Part shown: one piece after another, positions 1-8,601 of the stretch
How positions within the stretch are numbered: position 1 is the first letter of the stretch
How the letters are laid out: every line of letters starts with the position of its first letter
From: Actinoallomurus sp040655075
Lineage (GTDB): Bacteria; Actinomycetota; Actinomycetes; Streptosporangiales; Streptosporangiaceae
Assembly: GCF_040655075.1 (NCBI RefSeq)
Contig: NZ_JBFAJC010000011.1
Location: forward strand, 124,001 to 188,000
Direction: 5' to 3'
Length of the DNA: 64,000 nucleotides
Made by a program: the position numbers and the translations under genes
Notes under the pieces: model-generated
What the model saw: only the letters and a program-made list of their open reading frames with translations
Told to the model about the DNA's origin: nothing
Databases searched by the model: none

Positions 1-1763
1 GCGGTGTCGCAGACGTCACCGTCGTTGGGCAGCGCGATGGCGCCGGCGGGGGTATAAGTTCCGGTCCCGACGTTCCAGGTACCGAATTTGCCGCCCATGC
101 CGAGGGCGGTGAGGGTGCGGCCATCCGCGCTGAACTGCAACGTGCCGACCGCATCGCCGAAGTCATCGAGCTGGCGGTGCTTGTGTCCGGGGATGTCCCA
201 GAGGGTGACCTTGTCAATGGCGACGGCGAGGGTCTGGCCGTCGGGGCTGAACGCCAGTGCATAGGTGTCCAGGTACTGCTCCGAAGACGGGCGGAAGCGC
301 CACCGCAGCTTGTGGGACGCAGTGTCGTACACCCGGATCATCCCGGACTCTCCGCCGAACGCGACAAGTTTCCCGTCAGGGCTGATCGCCGTTTTTTCGA
401 AGTATGCGGCTGGTCCGGGCGTAGGCGAGGCGCCCGGAGGGCTGCTCGGAGTGCTGCTCGGCGGGTACGGCGGGATGCTGGGCACGCCGCCGAACGGGTC
501 GGACGGGCTCGGGTCGATCCCGGTCGGGGAGAAATGGTTCGAAGACAGGCCGGTGGCGCAGGCGTACAACACGATGCAGAAGAGGAATATCCCGCCGACG
601 GCGCGGCCCAACTGCAGAGCGGCTGAGGCCGGACGCCGGGTGGGCCATGAGGCCGGGGGGCGGGCGGGGACATGGTGGGGACGCACGGGGTCGGGGCGCA
701 CGTAGTGCGGTCGCCGCGGAGCGGCTCCGGGGCTTACGGCGGGCTTCGAGGCCGGCGTGCCGCCGGTCGACGACGGCGCGGTCGAGGTGCCGCCGTCGGG
801 TTTCGCGCCGTGAGGCTTCCCGGAGACCGATGGCACCGAGGGCGATGACGCAGCCGCCGGACTTCCGGCGTCAGGAGGCGTGGTGGGCGGTTTCCCGGAA
901 GGCGTGATGGCGGGTGTTCCGGCCGTTGAAGCGCTGTCTTTGTGCCGCAGGATCGTGTCGAGACGCTGCGCGATGTCTTCGGCGGTGGGGCGGTGTTCGG
1001 GGTTCTTGTGCAGCAGGGCGGTGATGAGCGGGGCGAGTGGTCCGGCGTTCGCCGGGGCCGGTGCCTGCAGGGTGAGCAGGCTCAGCAGGACGGTGGGCTG
1101 GTCGGGGCCTTGGAAGGGTGGTTTGCCCTCGACGGCGTTGAAGAGCGTGGCGCCGAGTGACCATAGGTCGGCGGCGGGGCTGGCGGCGGCACCCTCGACC
1201 TGCTCGGGTGCCATGAACGCCGGGGTGCCCAGGACTTCCTCGGTGTCTTCGGCGCTTTCACCGGCTCGCTGTGCGACGCCGAAGTCGGTGATGACGACCC
1301 GGCGATCGGTGATGAGAACATTCGCCGGTTTGAGATCCCGGTGGATGATCCCGGCGGTGTGGGCCTCCCGTAGGGCGTCCAGGACCGCGGCGCCGATTTC
1401 GGCGACCCGCAGGTAGGGCAGGCGTACCTCTTCCCGGAGGATGTCGGCGAGTGAGCGGCCTTCGATCAGCTCCATGACGATGACGGGGGAGCCGTCGTCG
1501 ATGACGTCGTAGATGGTCACGACGCCTGGGTGGTTCAGCCGTGCGGTGGCGCGGGCCTCGCGCAGTGCCAGAGCGGTCAGTTCGGCGCGTTCGTCGTCGT
1601 CCACGTCCGGCGGGAACAGCACCCGTTTGATGGCGACCTCGCGGTCGAGCATCTCGTCCTGGCCGCGCCACACGGTCCCCATGCCGCCCTGGCCGATGGC
1701 CTCGACCAGGCGGTACCGCCCGTTGATGAGTTCCTGCTCGTCGTCCGGCGTGCCGTCCACCAT
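1..1763 (-). CDS. Ser/Thr protein kinase with C-terminal WD40-like repeats (3' part outside window)
   Basis: Membrane-anchored eukaryotic-type protein kinase, probably sensing through a C-terminal beta-propeller. The frame opens at the ATG at 1763 and 587 residues are visible. The kinase domain covers about residues 16-275: glycine loop GQGGMG (24-29), lysine of VAIK (46), HRDLKPAN (140-147), DFG (159-161) and APE (184-186), so it should be active. A long Pro/Ser/Ala-rich linker follows, then one hydrophobic segment (about 386-405) and strands with the WD40-like signatures FSPDGQTLA and FSADGRTLT that run into the window edge. It is divergent from the gene at 1878, with 114 bp between starts. 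The number of repeats cannot be seen. Confidence 0.93.
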   Translation of the reverse strand, partial: MVDGTPDDEQELINGRYRLVEAIGQGGMGTVWRGQDEMLDREVAIKRVLFPPDVDDDERAELTALALREARATARLNHPGVVTIYDVIDDGSPVIVMELIEGRSLADILREEVRLPYLRVAEIGAAVLDALREAHTAGIIHRDLKPANVLITDRRVVITDFGVAQRAGESAEDTEEVLGTPAFMAPEQVEGAAASPAADLWSLGATLFNAVEGKPPFQGPDQPTVLLSLLTLQAPAPANAGPLAPLITALLHKNPEHRPTAEDIAQRLDTILRHKDSASTAGTPAITPSGKPPTTPPDAGSPAAASSPSVPSVSGKPHGAKPDGGTSTAPSSTGGTPASKPAVSPGAAPRRPHYVRPDPVRPHHVPARPPASWPTRRPASAALQLGRAVGGIFLFCIVLYACATGLSSNHFSPTGIDPSPSDPFGGVPSIPPYPPSSTPSSPPGASPTPGPAAYFEKTAISPDGKLVAFGGESGMIRVYDTASHKLRWRFRPSSEQYLDTYALAFSPDGQTLAVAIDKVTLWDIPGHKHRQLDDFGDAVGTLQFSADGRTLTALGMGGKFGTWNVGTGTYTPAGAIALPNDGDVCDT

Positions 1764-1877
1764 GATCACATCAGACGCGGGCCCGCCCGCCGGGGTTCCG
1801 GTCAGGACACCGGCCTCGACCCGTGGCGTTCCGTGGTGTAGGACAAGGGCGAGATCGCATCGCGTCCGGAGGAGACA

Positions 1878-2693
1878 TTGACCGAGCAGCCCGGACCACC
1901 ACCGTACGGTCCTGTCGAGCACCCGGGCGCCGGGCCGTACGGGCCGCCGGGGTCTCTAGGTCCGGAACCGTACGGACCGCCGGGGCCTCCGGGCCCGCAG
2001 CCGTCCGGTTCACCGGGGCCTACAGGTCCGGAACCGTACGGACCGCCGGGCCCGCAGCCGTACGGGCCGCCCGCGTCTCCGGGTCCGCAGTCCTACGCTC
2101 CGCCGCCGTACGGACTCGGCCCGGGTCAGGGCTTCGCGCCGGGCCCGCCCCGGCGCGGCCGTGGTCCGCTCATCGCGGTCGTGGCCGTCGCGGCGGTGGT
2201 GCTGCTGGCCGGTGCGGCGACGGCGATCGTGCTCCTTACCGGGAACAAGGAGTCGACCCGGGCCTCGGGCGCGCTGAAGACGCCGATCCGGTTCCGGCAG
2301 GTGACCGCGGAGTCGCCGAGCCCGTGCTCGGGCGGCGGTGTTCCGGACGCGGACGGGCGGACGTGTTACCGGCTCGCCGACGAGCGCGGCATGTCGGTGA
2401 GCCGGGTGAAGGTCATCATGGTGCAGGCCCCGGACCCTGCGCACGGCAGCACGTCATGGGGGCTCCGCCTGGATTTGGAGCGCGCGGACGCCCAGGCATT
2501 CGCGACGCTGAGCTCCACCGCGGCGGGGTCGCCGCAGCCCGGCAACAAGATCGCCATGGTGGTCGGGGACAAGGTGGTCTCCGCGCCGATGGTCATGCAG
2601 GCCATCACCGGCGGCAGCGTCGAGATCAACGGAAGCTTCGACGAGCAGTCCGCCAAGAACCTCTTCCGCCGACTCACCGGCCGAACCGGGTAG
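1878..2693 (+). CDS. Membrane protein with Pro/Gly-rich N-terminus and SecDF-P1-head-like extracellular domain
   Basis: 271 residues. The first 95 are a low-complexity cytoplasmic region built from YGPPG-type repeats, followed by one transmembrane helix (about 98-120) and an external domain. The last 100 residues carry the pattern of the SecDF P1 head subdomain (GNKIAMVVGDKVVSAP, then ITGGSVEINGSF and a helix DEQSAKNLFRRL), which in SecD sits between transmembrane helices and helps protein export. Here it is detached from any SecD/SecF channel, so the role is unknown. The TTG start at 1878 is chosen because GGAGGAG lies 4 bases upstream and the sequence begins MTEQPGPPPYGP, a common start of such proteins. 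The next gene follows 22 bp later, so cotranscription is likely. Confidence 0.85.
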   Translation: MTEQPGPPPYGPVEHPGAGPYGPPGSLGPEPYGPPGPPGPQPSGSPGPTGPEPYGPPGPQPYGPPASPGPQSYAPPPYGLGPGQGFAPGPPRRGRGPLIAVVAVAAVVLLAGAATAIVLLTGNKESTRASGALKTPIRFRQVTAESPSPCSGGGVPDADGRTCYRLADERGMSVSRVKVIMVQAPDPAHGSTSWGLRLDLERADAQAFATLSSTAAGSPQPGNKIAMVVGDKVVSAPMVMQAITGGSVEINGSFDEQSAKNLFRRLTGRTG

Positions 2694-2715
2694 CGCCGAT
2701 GGAGAGGCAGGTCTG

Positions 2716-4782
2716 ATGACCGACGACCATCGTTTCCAGATCAATCCCGGACGAGACGCCTACACCGCCGGCCGAGACCTGAACCTCAATGTGCGGTTGT
2801 CCGACGAGGGCGAGTCGCGGCCGCCGCCGGATCAGCTTCCGTTAGACGTTCCGGCCTTCACCGGACGGGAGCGGGAGCTCTCCCGGCTGGCCGAACTGGC
2901 CGCCACCGGTGGTTCCGTCGTCGTCACCGCGATCGACGGTACCGCCGGTGTCGGCAAGACGGCCTTGGCGGTGCACGCCGCCCACCGCTGTCATGCGGAC
3001 TTTCCCGACGGTCGCCTCTACGTCGACCTGGGCGGCCACTCCGAGGGCGCCGGCCCCGCCGATCCGGCCGACGTGCTGGACGGGTTTCTCCGCGACCTCG
3101 GGTTCGCCTCGGAGAAGATCTCGTCGCGGTCGGCGGATCGCACGAAGCTCTTCCGGTCCGCGCTCGCCAAGCGCCGAATGATCGTGCTCTTGGACAACGC
3201 GGCGAGCGAGGAGCAGGTCCGGCCTCTCCTGCCAGGATCGGGATCGTCGCTGGTGATCATCACCAGCCGTAATTCGCTGGCCGGGCTGGAGATCGGTGCG
3301 GACACGCGGATCACCCTGGACGTCCTCGACGAAGACCAGGCCGTCGAGATGCTGGCCGTGATCGCCGGGCGCGATCGCACGGCGAAGGAGCCCGCTGCGG
3401 CAAGCGAGATCGTGCGGTTGTGTGACCTGCTTCCGCTGGCCCTGAGCATCGCGGGCCGGGTCCTCGCCACCCATCCGGCATGGCCGCTCGAGCGACTGGC
3501 CGAACGGCTGCGCGACGAACGCCATCGGCTCGATGAACTCGAAGTCGGCGACCGGGCGGTCCGTGCCGCGTTCGCCATCTCCTATGCGAAGGGGGCGGAA
3601 GCACCGACCCGGATGTTCCGGCTGCTGGGCCTGCATCCGGGTCCCGATGTCACGGCGTCGGCCGCAGCCGCCCTGACGGATGTCGATGAGCGTTCCGCGG
3701 CCCGAACGCTCGACGCTCTGGCCCGGGCGCACCTGCTCCGTGAGGAGACGCCCGGCCGGTTCCGCATGCACGACCTGCTGCGGCTCTTCGCCCGCGAGCA
3801 GGCGGAGCAGGACGAGAGCGCCGAATCCCGCGACGCGGCGACGAGGCGACTCTTCGCCTACTACCGTGACGTCGCCTTCTCCATCTACGACCGCTGGGAG
3901 GCGGCCAGGACGGGTTCGGAGGACACCGCCGCGGCGGCCGCGGAGGCCCTGTCCGTGTTCGACGAGGAGCGGATGAATCTCGTCCGTGTGGCTCTGCTCG
4001 CCGCGACGGACGATCCCGCGACCCTCTGGGACATCGCCCAGGCCATCGAGATGCCGTTGTCCGTGACGCGCCGTTTCACCGACATCCTCGAGCTTTTCAA
4101 GCAGGTGGCCGACAGCGCCGACAAAGCCGGGAACCCACGCCTGGTGCTCACTGCGGTCCGCGCGATCGCGGCCGCCTACCACGACACGTGGAGCCCGAAT
4201 CTCGCGGTCGAGGGTTTCGAGCGGGCACTGGCCGTCGCCCGCACCGCGCGCGACGAGACCGCGGAGCAGGGCATCCAGAACGATCTCGGTCTCGCCTATC
4301 GCCTGCGGGGCGACCTCGACGCGGCGATCGAGTGCTTCCAGGAGGCGGAGCGCATCGCGACGCGAACCCGTGACCAGGCCGCACTCGCGCGTGCGTACGG
4401 CAACCTCGCGCAGACCCACAGGATGCTCGGCCGTCTCGGCGAGGCGTTGCGGTTCGAGCGGAAGGCGCTCCGGCTGTTCCGCCGGCTACGGGAGCGCCGT
4501 GACGAGGCGCTCGCACTGTCGAGCCTGGCACAGATCCACATGGGGTTCGGCGAGTACAAGGCCGGGCGCGAGTGCTGCGAAAAGGCCCTGATCATCTTCC
4601 GCCGGCTGGGCGACCGGCATAACGAGGCCCTTGCCCATCACACCATGGCGAATCTCTACCTGGTCCAGGACCGCGAGGCCGAGGCCAGACAGAGTTTCCG
4701 GAAGGCGATCGAGATCCTCGACGACACCGACCCGTTCCTCGCCCAGCAGGTCAGGGTCGTGGCCACCCAGCTCGACCCGTAA
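2716..4782 (+). CDS. NB-ARC ATPase with C-terminal TPR repeats (STAND/AfsR-like)
   Basis: 688 residues. This is a signal-transducing STAND NTPase: nucleotide binding by the NB-ARC core is expected to control oligomerisation, while the TPR array senses a ligand. Walker A is GTAGVGKT (75-82) and a Walker-B-like strand is MIVLLDN near 155. The helical GLPLA-type motif appears as LLPLALSIAGR. Residues from about 440 to the end are TPR-like helices (for example AYGNLAQTHRMLGRLGEAL). There is no N-terminal SARP DNA-binding domain. Instead the protein starts with a short NPGRDAYTAGRDLNL segment, which resembles the amyloid-like tags found before bacterial NLR-type proteins. The ATG at 2716 has GGAGAGG 9 bases upstream. 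It converges with the reductase at 4791. Confidence 0.92.
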   Translation: MTDDHRFQINPGRDAYTAGRDLNLNVRLSDEGESRPPPDQLPLDVPAFTGRERELSRLAELAATGGSVVVTAIDGTAGVGKTALAVHAAHRCHADFPDGRLYVDLGGHSEGAGPADPADVLDGFLRDLGFASEKISSRSADRTKLFRSALAKRRMIVLLDNAASEEQVRPLLPGSGSSLVIITSRNSLAGLEIGADTRITLDVLDEDQAVEMLAVIAGRDRTAKEPAAASEIVRLCDLLPLALSIAGRVLATHPAWPLERLAERLRDERHRLDELEVGDRAVRAAFAISYAKGAEAPTRMFRLLGLHPGPDVTASAAAALTDVDERSAARTLDALARAHLLREETPGRFRMHDLLRLFAREQAEQDESAESRDAATRRLFAYYRDVAFSIYDRWEAARTGSEDTAAAAAEALSVFDEERMNLVRVALLAATDDPATLWDIAQAIEMPLSVTRRFTDILELFKQVADSADKAGNPRLVLTAVRAIAAAYHDTWSPNLAVEGFERALAVARTARDETAEQGIQNDLGLAYRLRGDLDAAIECFQEAERIATRTRDQAALARAYGNLAQTHRMLGRLGEALRFERKALRLFRRLRERRDEALALSSLAQIHMGFGEYKAGRECCEKALIIFRRLGDRHNEALAHHTMANLYLVQDREAEARQSFRKAIEILDDTDPFLAQQVRVVATQLDP

Positions 4783-4790
4783 CGGACGGC

Positions 4791-6107
4791 TCAGAGCAGG
4801 GCGGCCTCGATGGCGCGGTGGAAGGTCGGGTAGGCGTAGATCATGTTCCGGAGGCGCTCGACGGGGACCTCGCCGTGGACCGCCACCGCGAGTGCGCTGA
4901 GCACCTCGCCGCCGACCGGCCCGGCCGACGTCGCGCCGACCAGGACCCCGTCGTGCTCGATGAGCTTGAGGAAGCCCTCGGCCTTGTGGATCCAGCCGCG
5001 GGCGGACACGGAGATGTCGGTGTGGTGGACGCGCACGTCCATCCCCTGCTCACGGGCCTGCTGCTCGGTCAGGCCGACCGCGCCGATCTCCGGGTCGGTG
5101 AATGTCACGCGCGGCACGGCACGGTAGTCGGCGGGCGGGCCGTCCTGGCCGAGGATGTCCCGTACGACGATCCGTGCCTGGTACACCGACATGTGCGTGA
5201 ACGCGCCCTTGCCGGTGACGTCGCCGAGGGCCCACACGCCGTCGGCGGCGCGCATCCGCTCGTCCGTGTCGACGAACCGGGCGTTCTCGTCCAGGCCGAC
5301 GGCGGCGACGCCCAGGGCCTTCAGGTCCGTACGGCGCCCGGTGGCGACGAGCAGCCGCTGGGCGCGCAGGTCGCCGTTCAGGACGAACGCGTCGCCGTCG
5401 TGGCGGACGTGCTCGACCTTCGCGCCCGTACGGACCTCGATGCCCTCGTTCTCGAAGACCTTCTGCAGCAGCTCGCTGGACTCGGGCTCCTCCAGGGCGA
5501 GCAGCCGGGGCAGGGCCTCGACCACGGTCACCCGGCTGCCGAATCGGGCGAACACCTGGGCCAGCTCCACGCCGATCGCCCCGCCGCCCAGCACGAGCAG
5601 CGACTCGGGGACCTCGGTGGTCTCGATCGCCTCCCGGTTGGTCCAGTACGGCGTGTCGCGCAGGCCGTCGATCGGCGGGATCGACGGCGCGGTGCCGTTG
5701 GCGATGACGATGCCCTTGCGGGCGCGGAAGACCTGGTCGCCGACGGTGACCTCGTTCGGGCCGGTGATCCGGCCCTTCCCGCGTACGAGCGTGCCGCCCT
5801 TCCCGGTGAACCGGTCGGCCGCGACCTTGTCGTCCCAGTTGTCGGTGGCCTCCCGCACCCGGCGCGCCACCGGCGCCCAGGACGGCCGGACCTCCGCGTC
5901 CCCGGCCATGCCCGGGATGCGGCGGCCCTCGGCCAGCAGGTCGGCCGCGCGGATCATCATCTTGCTGGGGATGCATCCCCAGTAGGGGCACTCGCCGCCG
6001 ACGAGACGGTCTTCGATGCCCACCACCGCGAGCCCGGCCTCGGCCAGGCTGCCCGCTGCCTCTTCTCCGCCCGGGCCGAGCCCGATGACGATGACGTCGA
6101 CGTCCAT
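4791..6107 (-). CDS. FAD-dependent pyridine nucleotide-disulfide oxidoreductase (dihydrolipoamide dehydrogenase/mercuric reductase family)
   Basis: 438 residues. A flavoprotein expected to pass electrons between NAD(P)H and a disulfide or small-molecule acceptor in the cytoplasm. FAD is bound by the Rossmann motif GLGPGG (9-14). The redox-active pair is CPYWGC (Cys40 and Cys45) followed by IPSK, and the NAD(P) fold begins at VLGGGAIGVELAQ (about 172). Lipoamide and mercuric reductases carry an HPT-x-x-E motif near the C-terminus as the proton relay. Here the matching stretch reads YAYPTFHRA, so the usual His before the Pro is replaced by Tyr. The natural substrate may therefore differ from lipoamide. 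No E2 or mer genes are nearby. It could also be a mycothione-reductase-like enzyme. Confidence 0.9.
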   Translation of the reverse strand: MDVDVIVIGLGPGGEEAAGSLAEAGLAVVGIEDRLVGGECPYWGCIPSKMMIRAADLLAEGRRIPGMAGDAEVRPSWAPVARRVREATDNWDDKVAADRFTGKGGTLVRGKGRITGPNEVTVGDQVFRARKGIVIANGTAPSIPPIDGLRDTPYWTNREAIETTEVPESLLVLGGGAIGVELAQVFARFGSRVTVVEALPRLLALEEPESSELLQKVFENEGIEVRTGAKVEHVRHDGDAFVLNGDLRAQRLLVATGRRTDLKALGVAAVGLDENARFVDTDERMRAADGVWALGDVTGKGAFTHMSVYQARIVVRDILGQDGPPADYRAVPRVTFTDPEIGAVGLTEQQAREQGMDVRVHHTDISVSARGWIHKAEGFLKLIEHDGVLVGATSAGPVGGEVLSALAVAVHGEVPVERLRNMIYAYPTFHRAIEAALL

Positions 6108-6121
6108 GGCCCCATCTTTGC

Positions 6122-6976
6122 CTACTTGGGGACGCTCTCCCGTACGGCCTCGTCGTAGAGGTGCTTGACGTCCTCGTCGAAGTAGGAGCTGTAGGAGACG
6201 TCGTCCTCCTCGCCGCCTTCGTCGCGACCGCCGATCACGCCGACGACCTTTCCCACGCGGGTGTTCGGGTCGTAGCCGGTGAGCCAGGGGCTGCCGCTGG
6301 TGCCGGGGAAGTACCCGTTGCAGTCGAACCGCAGCTGGTAGGTGTCCTCTTTGGACGTGGAGTTCACACAGGTGATCGGCCTGTCGGACTGCATCGGGTA
6401 GCCGGTGACCCGTACGACGTTGCTGAAGCCGGCGTCGATGGCGAGCGTGTTGGCGCCGACGACGTCGGCGATGTTCTTGCCGTTCAGGGGCTCGAGCACG
6501 GCGAAGCCGACGTCGAGGTCCTCATCCGAGCTGTTCGCCCAGCGGGTGTCGACGAGCTGCGTGCGGACCTTCCAGATTCCGTACGGGGCCTTGCCGTCGC
6601 GGTAGCCGGGGACGAACACCAGGTCGCTGGTGTAGTCACTGTCCTTGCCGCCGTGCAGGCAGTGCGCGGCGGTGATGATCAGGTTGCGGTTGGGGCTGTC
6701 GACCGTGCTCGCGGTGCAGAAGTGGGTTCCGGAGGTGTCGTGGGAGAACAGCGCGCCGACCCGGCGGCCGTACACCGCGGCTTGGGCGGTCGGCGTGCCG
6801 TTCGGCGGGGGAGTCGGTGCGCCGGCGGCCGGTGAGGGAGTGGGTGCTGCGCTGGTGGTCGGGTGGTACGGATGTGCGGCCGGGCGATCGGCCGGGACTT
6901 TGGGTGTCGTCCCGTGTGCCGCGCCGCAGCCCGCCAGTAGGACGATCGCACTCACCGAACACAACATTCTGCGCAT
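6122..6976 (-). CDS. Trypsin-like serine peptidase, predicted lipoprotein
   Basis: 284 residues. The N-terminus has a short charged start, a hydrophobic stretch and a lipobox LLAGC (Cys17), so the protein should be lipid-anchored outside the membrane. A Pro/Thr/Ser-rich spacer reaches about residue 70. The chymotrypsin-fold triad is visible as TAAHC (His), DLDVGFAVL (Asp) and GTSGSPW (Ser). It begins 14 bp downstream of the reductase start region on the same strand but shows no functional link to it. The substrate is unknown. Family assignment is firm from the triad; the lipoprotein call rests on the lipobox alone. Confidence 0.9.
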   Translation of the reverse strand: MRRMLCSVSAIVLLAGCGAAHGTTPKVPADRPAAHPYHPTTSAAPTPSPAAGAPTPPPNGTPTAQAAVYGRRVGALFSHDTSGTHFCTASTVDSPNRNLIITAAHCLHGGKDSDYTSDLVFVPGYRDGKAPYGIWKVRTQLVDTRWANSSDEDLDVGFAVLEPLNGKNIADVVGANTLAIDAGFSNVVRVTGYPMQSDRPITCVNSTSKEDTYQLRFDCNGYFPGTSGSPWLTGYDPNTRVGKVVGVIGGRDEGGEEDDVSYSSYFDEDVKHLYDEAVRESVPK

Positions 6977-7327
6977 CGCACCCCCCTTGCCGCGTTCTTT
7001 CCTTAGGGATAACTCCCGAAACTCTCCGCATCCTGGACGGTGGCTGTGAGGACTCTGGGTACGGCCGGGTGGTCCGTTCTGACAGCGGACCGGCCCGTGA
7101 CCTGATCGTTATATAGATTAGCCGTGCCGGTGAACACCCCGGTCTGTGTCTTGGGTGACAGTCACCACACCCGTGCCGTGCCGCAGTCGCGCCCTATACG
7201 TCCATAAAGCCGGTTAAATCTACTTCGCACATTGTTTGTCAGCTTTTGCGCGGACTCAGTTCCCCACGCCGAGGCCGGACATGAACGCGGACGGGTACCG
7301 GTCGCCGCGCGCCGAACCCGGCGGCAC
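6977..7327. other. Intergenic region, no gene seen
   Basis: About 350 bp upstream of the lipoprotein peptidase. It holds an AT-rich patch (TTATATAGATTAG near 7110) that may belong to the promoter of the minus-strand peptidase gene. No open frame with coding character was seen. Confidence 0.5.
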
Positions 7328-7540
7328 CGCCTTCTCGATTTCGGCGAGGTCGTCGGCGCCGACCGCAAGACCGTGCTGCACCTACGGGTGGGTCGCCTGC
7401 TGCTGGACTGCGAGACCCTGGTCACTCCCTACCAGCGTCAGCAGCTGCTGGTGCTCACCCCGGCGGACGCCGAGACCCGCGAGCGGCTGGAGCTGCTGCG
7501 GGTGCTCGGCGTCGAGGAGTTCCCCACGGGACCTACGGAC
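7328..7540 (+). pseudogene. Remnant of the C-terminal part of an MmyB-type XRE regulator
   Basis: An open stretch with no good start or N-terminal HTH translates to a segment containing RKTVLHLRVGRLLLDCETL and QQLLVLTPADAETRERLELL. This follows the order of the C-terminal MmyB-like ligand-binding domain (the h-h-h-ETL strand, then a hydrophobic strand, then an ETRERLELLR helix), as seen intact in the regulator at 55219-56121. The frame runs on into the start of the convergent C39 gene. I read it as a decayed 3' fragment. A chance open frame in GC-rich DNA is the alternative. Confidence 0.45.
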
Positions 7541-7541
7541 G

Positions 7542-8240
7542 TCAGAGGATCCGGTGGATGATGTAGTACATGCCGCCCTTCTGGGAGACGGCGGCGAGCT
7601 TCTTGGCGCTGATCACGTGGGTGCCGCCGGTCTTCTTGCCGTTGGTCATCTTCCACGGATCCCAGACGGTGATGGTGCCCTTCGACTTGTTGTAGCCGTA
7701 GATGACGATCGCGTGCCCGGTGTTGTTCTTCCAGCCCTTGCCGCTCCAGGGCAGGTCGTCGATCCAGACGCCCAGGACGGTGGCCCGGTGCAGCACTCCC
7801 ACGTCGCCTGCGACCAGGTTCATCAGCTTCGCCCCGCTGCTGATGTCGTCGCCGGTGCGGTACGTGCTCGTCTTCGACCTGACGTAGGAGTTGAGCACCG
7901 GGACGGCGGTCTTGGCCCAGGTGCCCTTGCTGGTGGTCCCCATCTTCTTGGCGAGGGTGGTCTGGCTAACCGTGATGCCGAAGCTGCGGAGGCTGATCGA
8001 ACTGGCGGTCGGCACGCACCAGGAGTTCTTGCTCTGGTACTGCCCGACGATCTTCACGGTGTAGGCGTTGGGCGCGACCGCTGTCGTGGCGGCGGTTCCC
8101 TGGGTCACCGTGCGGACGGGCGTCTGGGCGCTGGTGCGCTCGACGTGGGACGTCGGCCCGCCGACTCCGACGGCCAGGGCGACGGCGGAGGCGGTGAGGA
8201 CGCCTCCAGCGACCAAGAGGGCGGTGGGCGCCTTCTTCAC
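7542..8240 (-). CDS. Secreted C39-like (papain-fold) cysteine peptidase
   Basis: 232 residues with a Sec-type signal peptide (KK followed by a 20-residue hydrophobic core, cleavage probably near residue 30). The papain-like C39 signature is complete: catalytic Cys in QSKNSWCVPTA, His in GHAIVIYGY and the third residue in VWDPW. Members of this family cleave Gly-Gly leader peptides when fused to ABC transporters. Free secreted forms like this one have unknown substrates. It is a single-gene unit with a long AT-rich upstream region. All three catalytic positions are present, so it should be active. Confidence 0.88.
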   Translation of the reverse strand: MKKAPTALLVAGGVLTASAVALAVGVGGPTSHVERTSAQTPVRTVTQGTAATTAVAPNAYTVKIVGQYQSKNSWCVPTASSISLRSFGITVSQTTLAKKMGTTSKGTWAKTAVPVLNSYVRSKTSTYRTGDDISSGAKLMNLVAGDVGVLHRATVLGVWIDDLPWSGKGWKNNTGHAIVIYGYNKSKGTITVWDPWKMTNGKKTGGTHVISAKKLAAVSQKGGMYYIIHRIL

Positions 8241-8601
8241 CCTGAATGCTCCTAACGGGGGATAAGAAACTTCTATCTCGGAAGAACCATAGTTAACCCC
8301 AGTTACAAAATGTTGGGTTACGAGGCAATGTGACGATCATCCGCGTCGTGCCCAGAGAAGATCGCGACGGCCGCCCTCCCGCGAACTCCCGTGAACTTCC
8401 GCGAGCTGAGCCACCTGCGCGCGACCGTGCGCTGACGGCGGCCGAGGTCTCGGCGCGTACGCAGCGCCGCCGCGCCGTCGCAGCCCGCTCGCGCTGAGAG
8501 GATGATCACACCGGTTCCAAGATCAACTACCTGTCCGAAACCGGTACCGTCCGGCGATGACCTCTATGTCAACGGACGAAAAGGACAGGAGTCAATCCCC
8601 C
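8241..8601. other. Intergenic region with divergent promoters and a small inverted repeat
   Basis: Region between the divergent C39 peptidase and trypsin-like protease genes. The part next to 8241 is AT-rich (8280-8330) and probably carries the C39 promoter. Near the protease there is a perfect 7-bp inverted repeat, ACCGGTT (8510-8516) and AACCGGT (8539-8545), separated by 22 bp, a possible operator. No gene is seen. Confidence 0.4.

Noticed and set aside
8318..8509. 63-residue frame in the divergent region
   Set aside because: Arg/Ala-rich shadow-type sequence without start signal.
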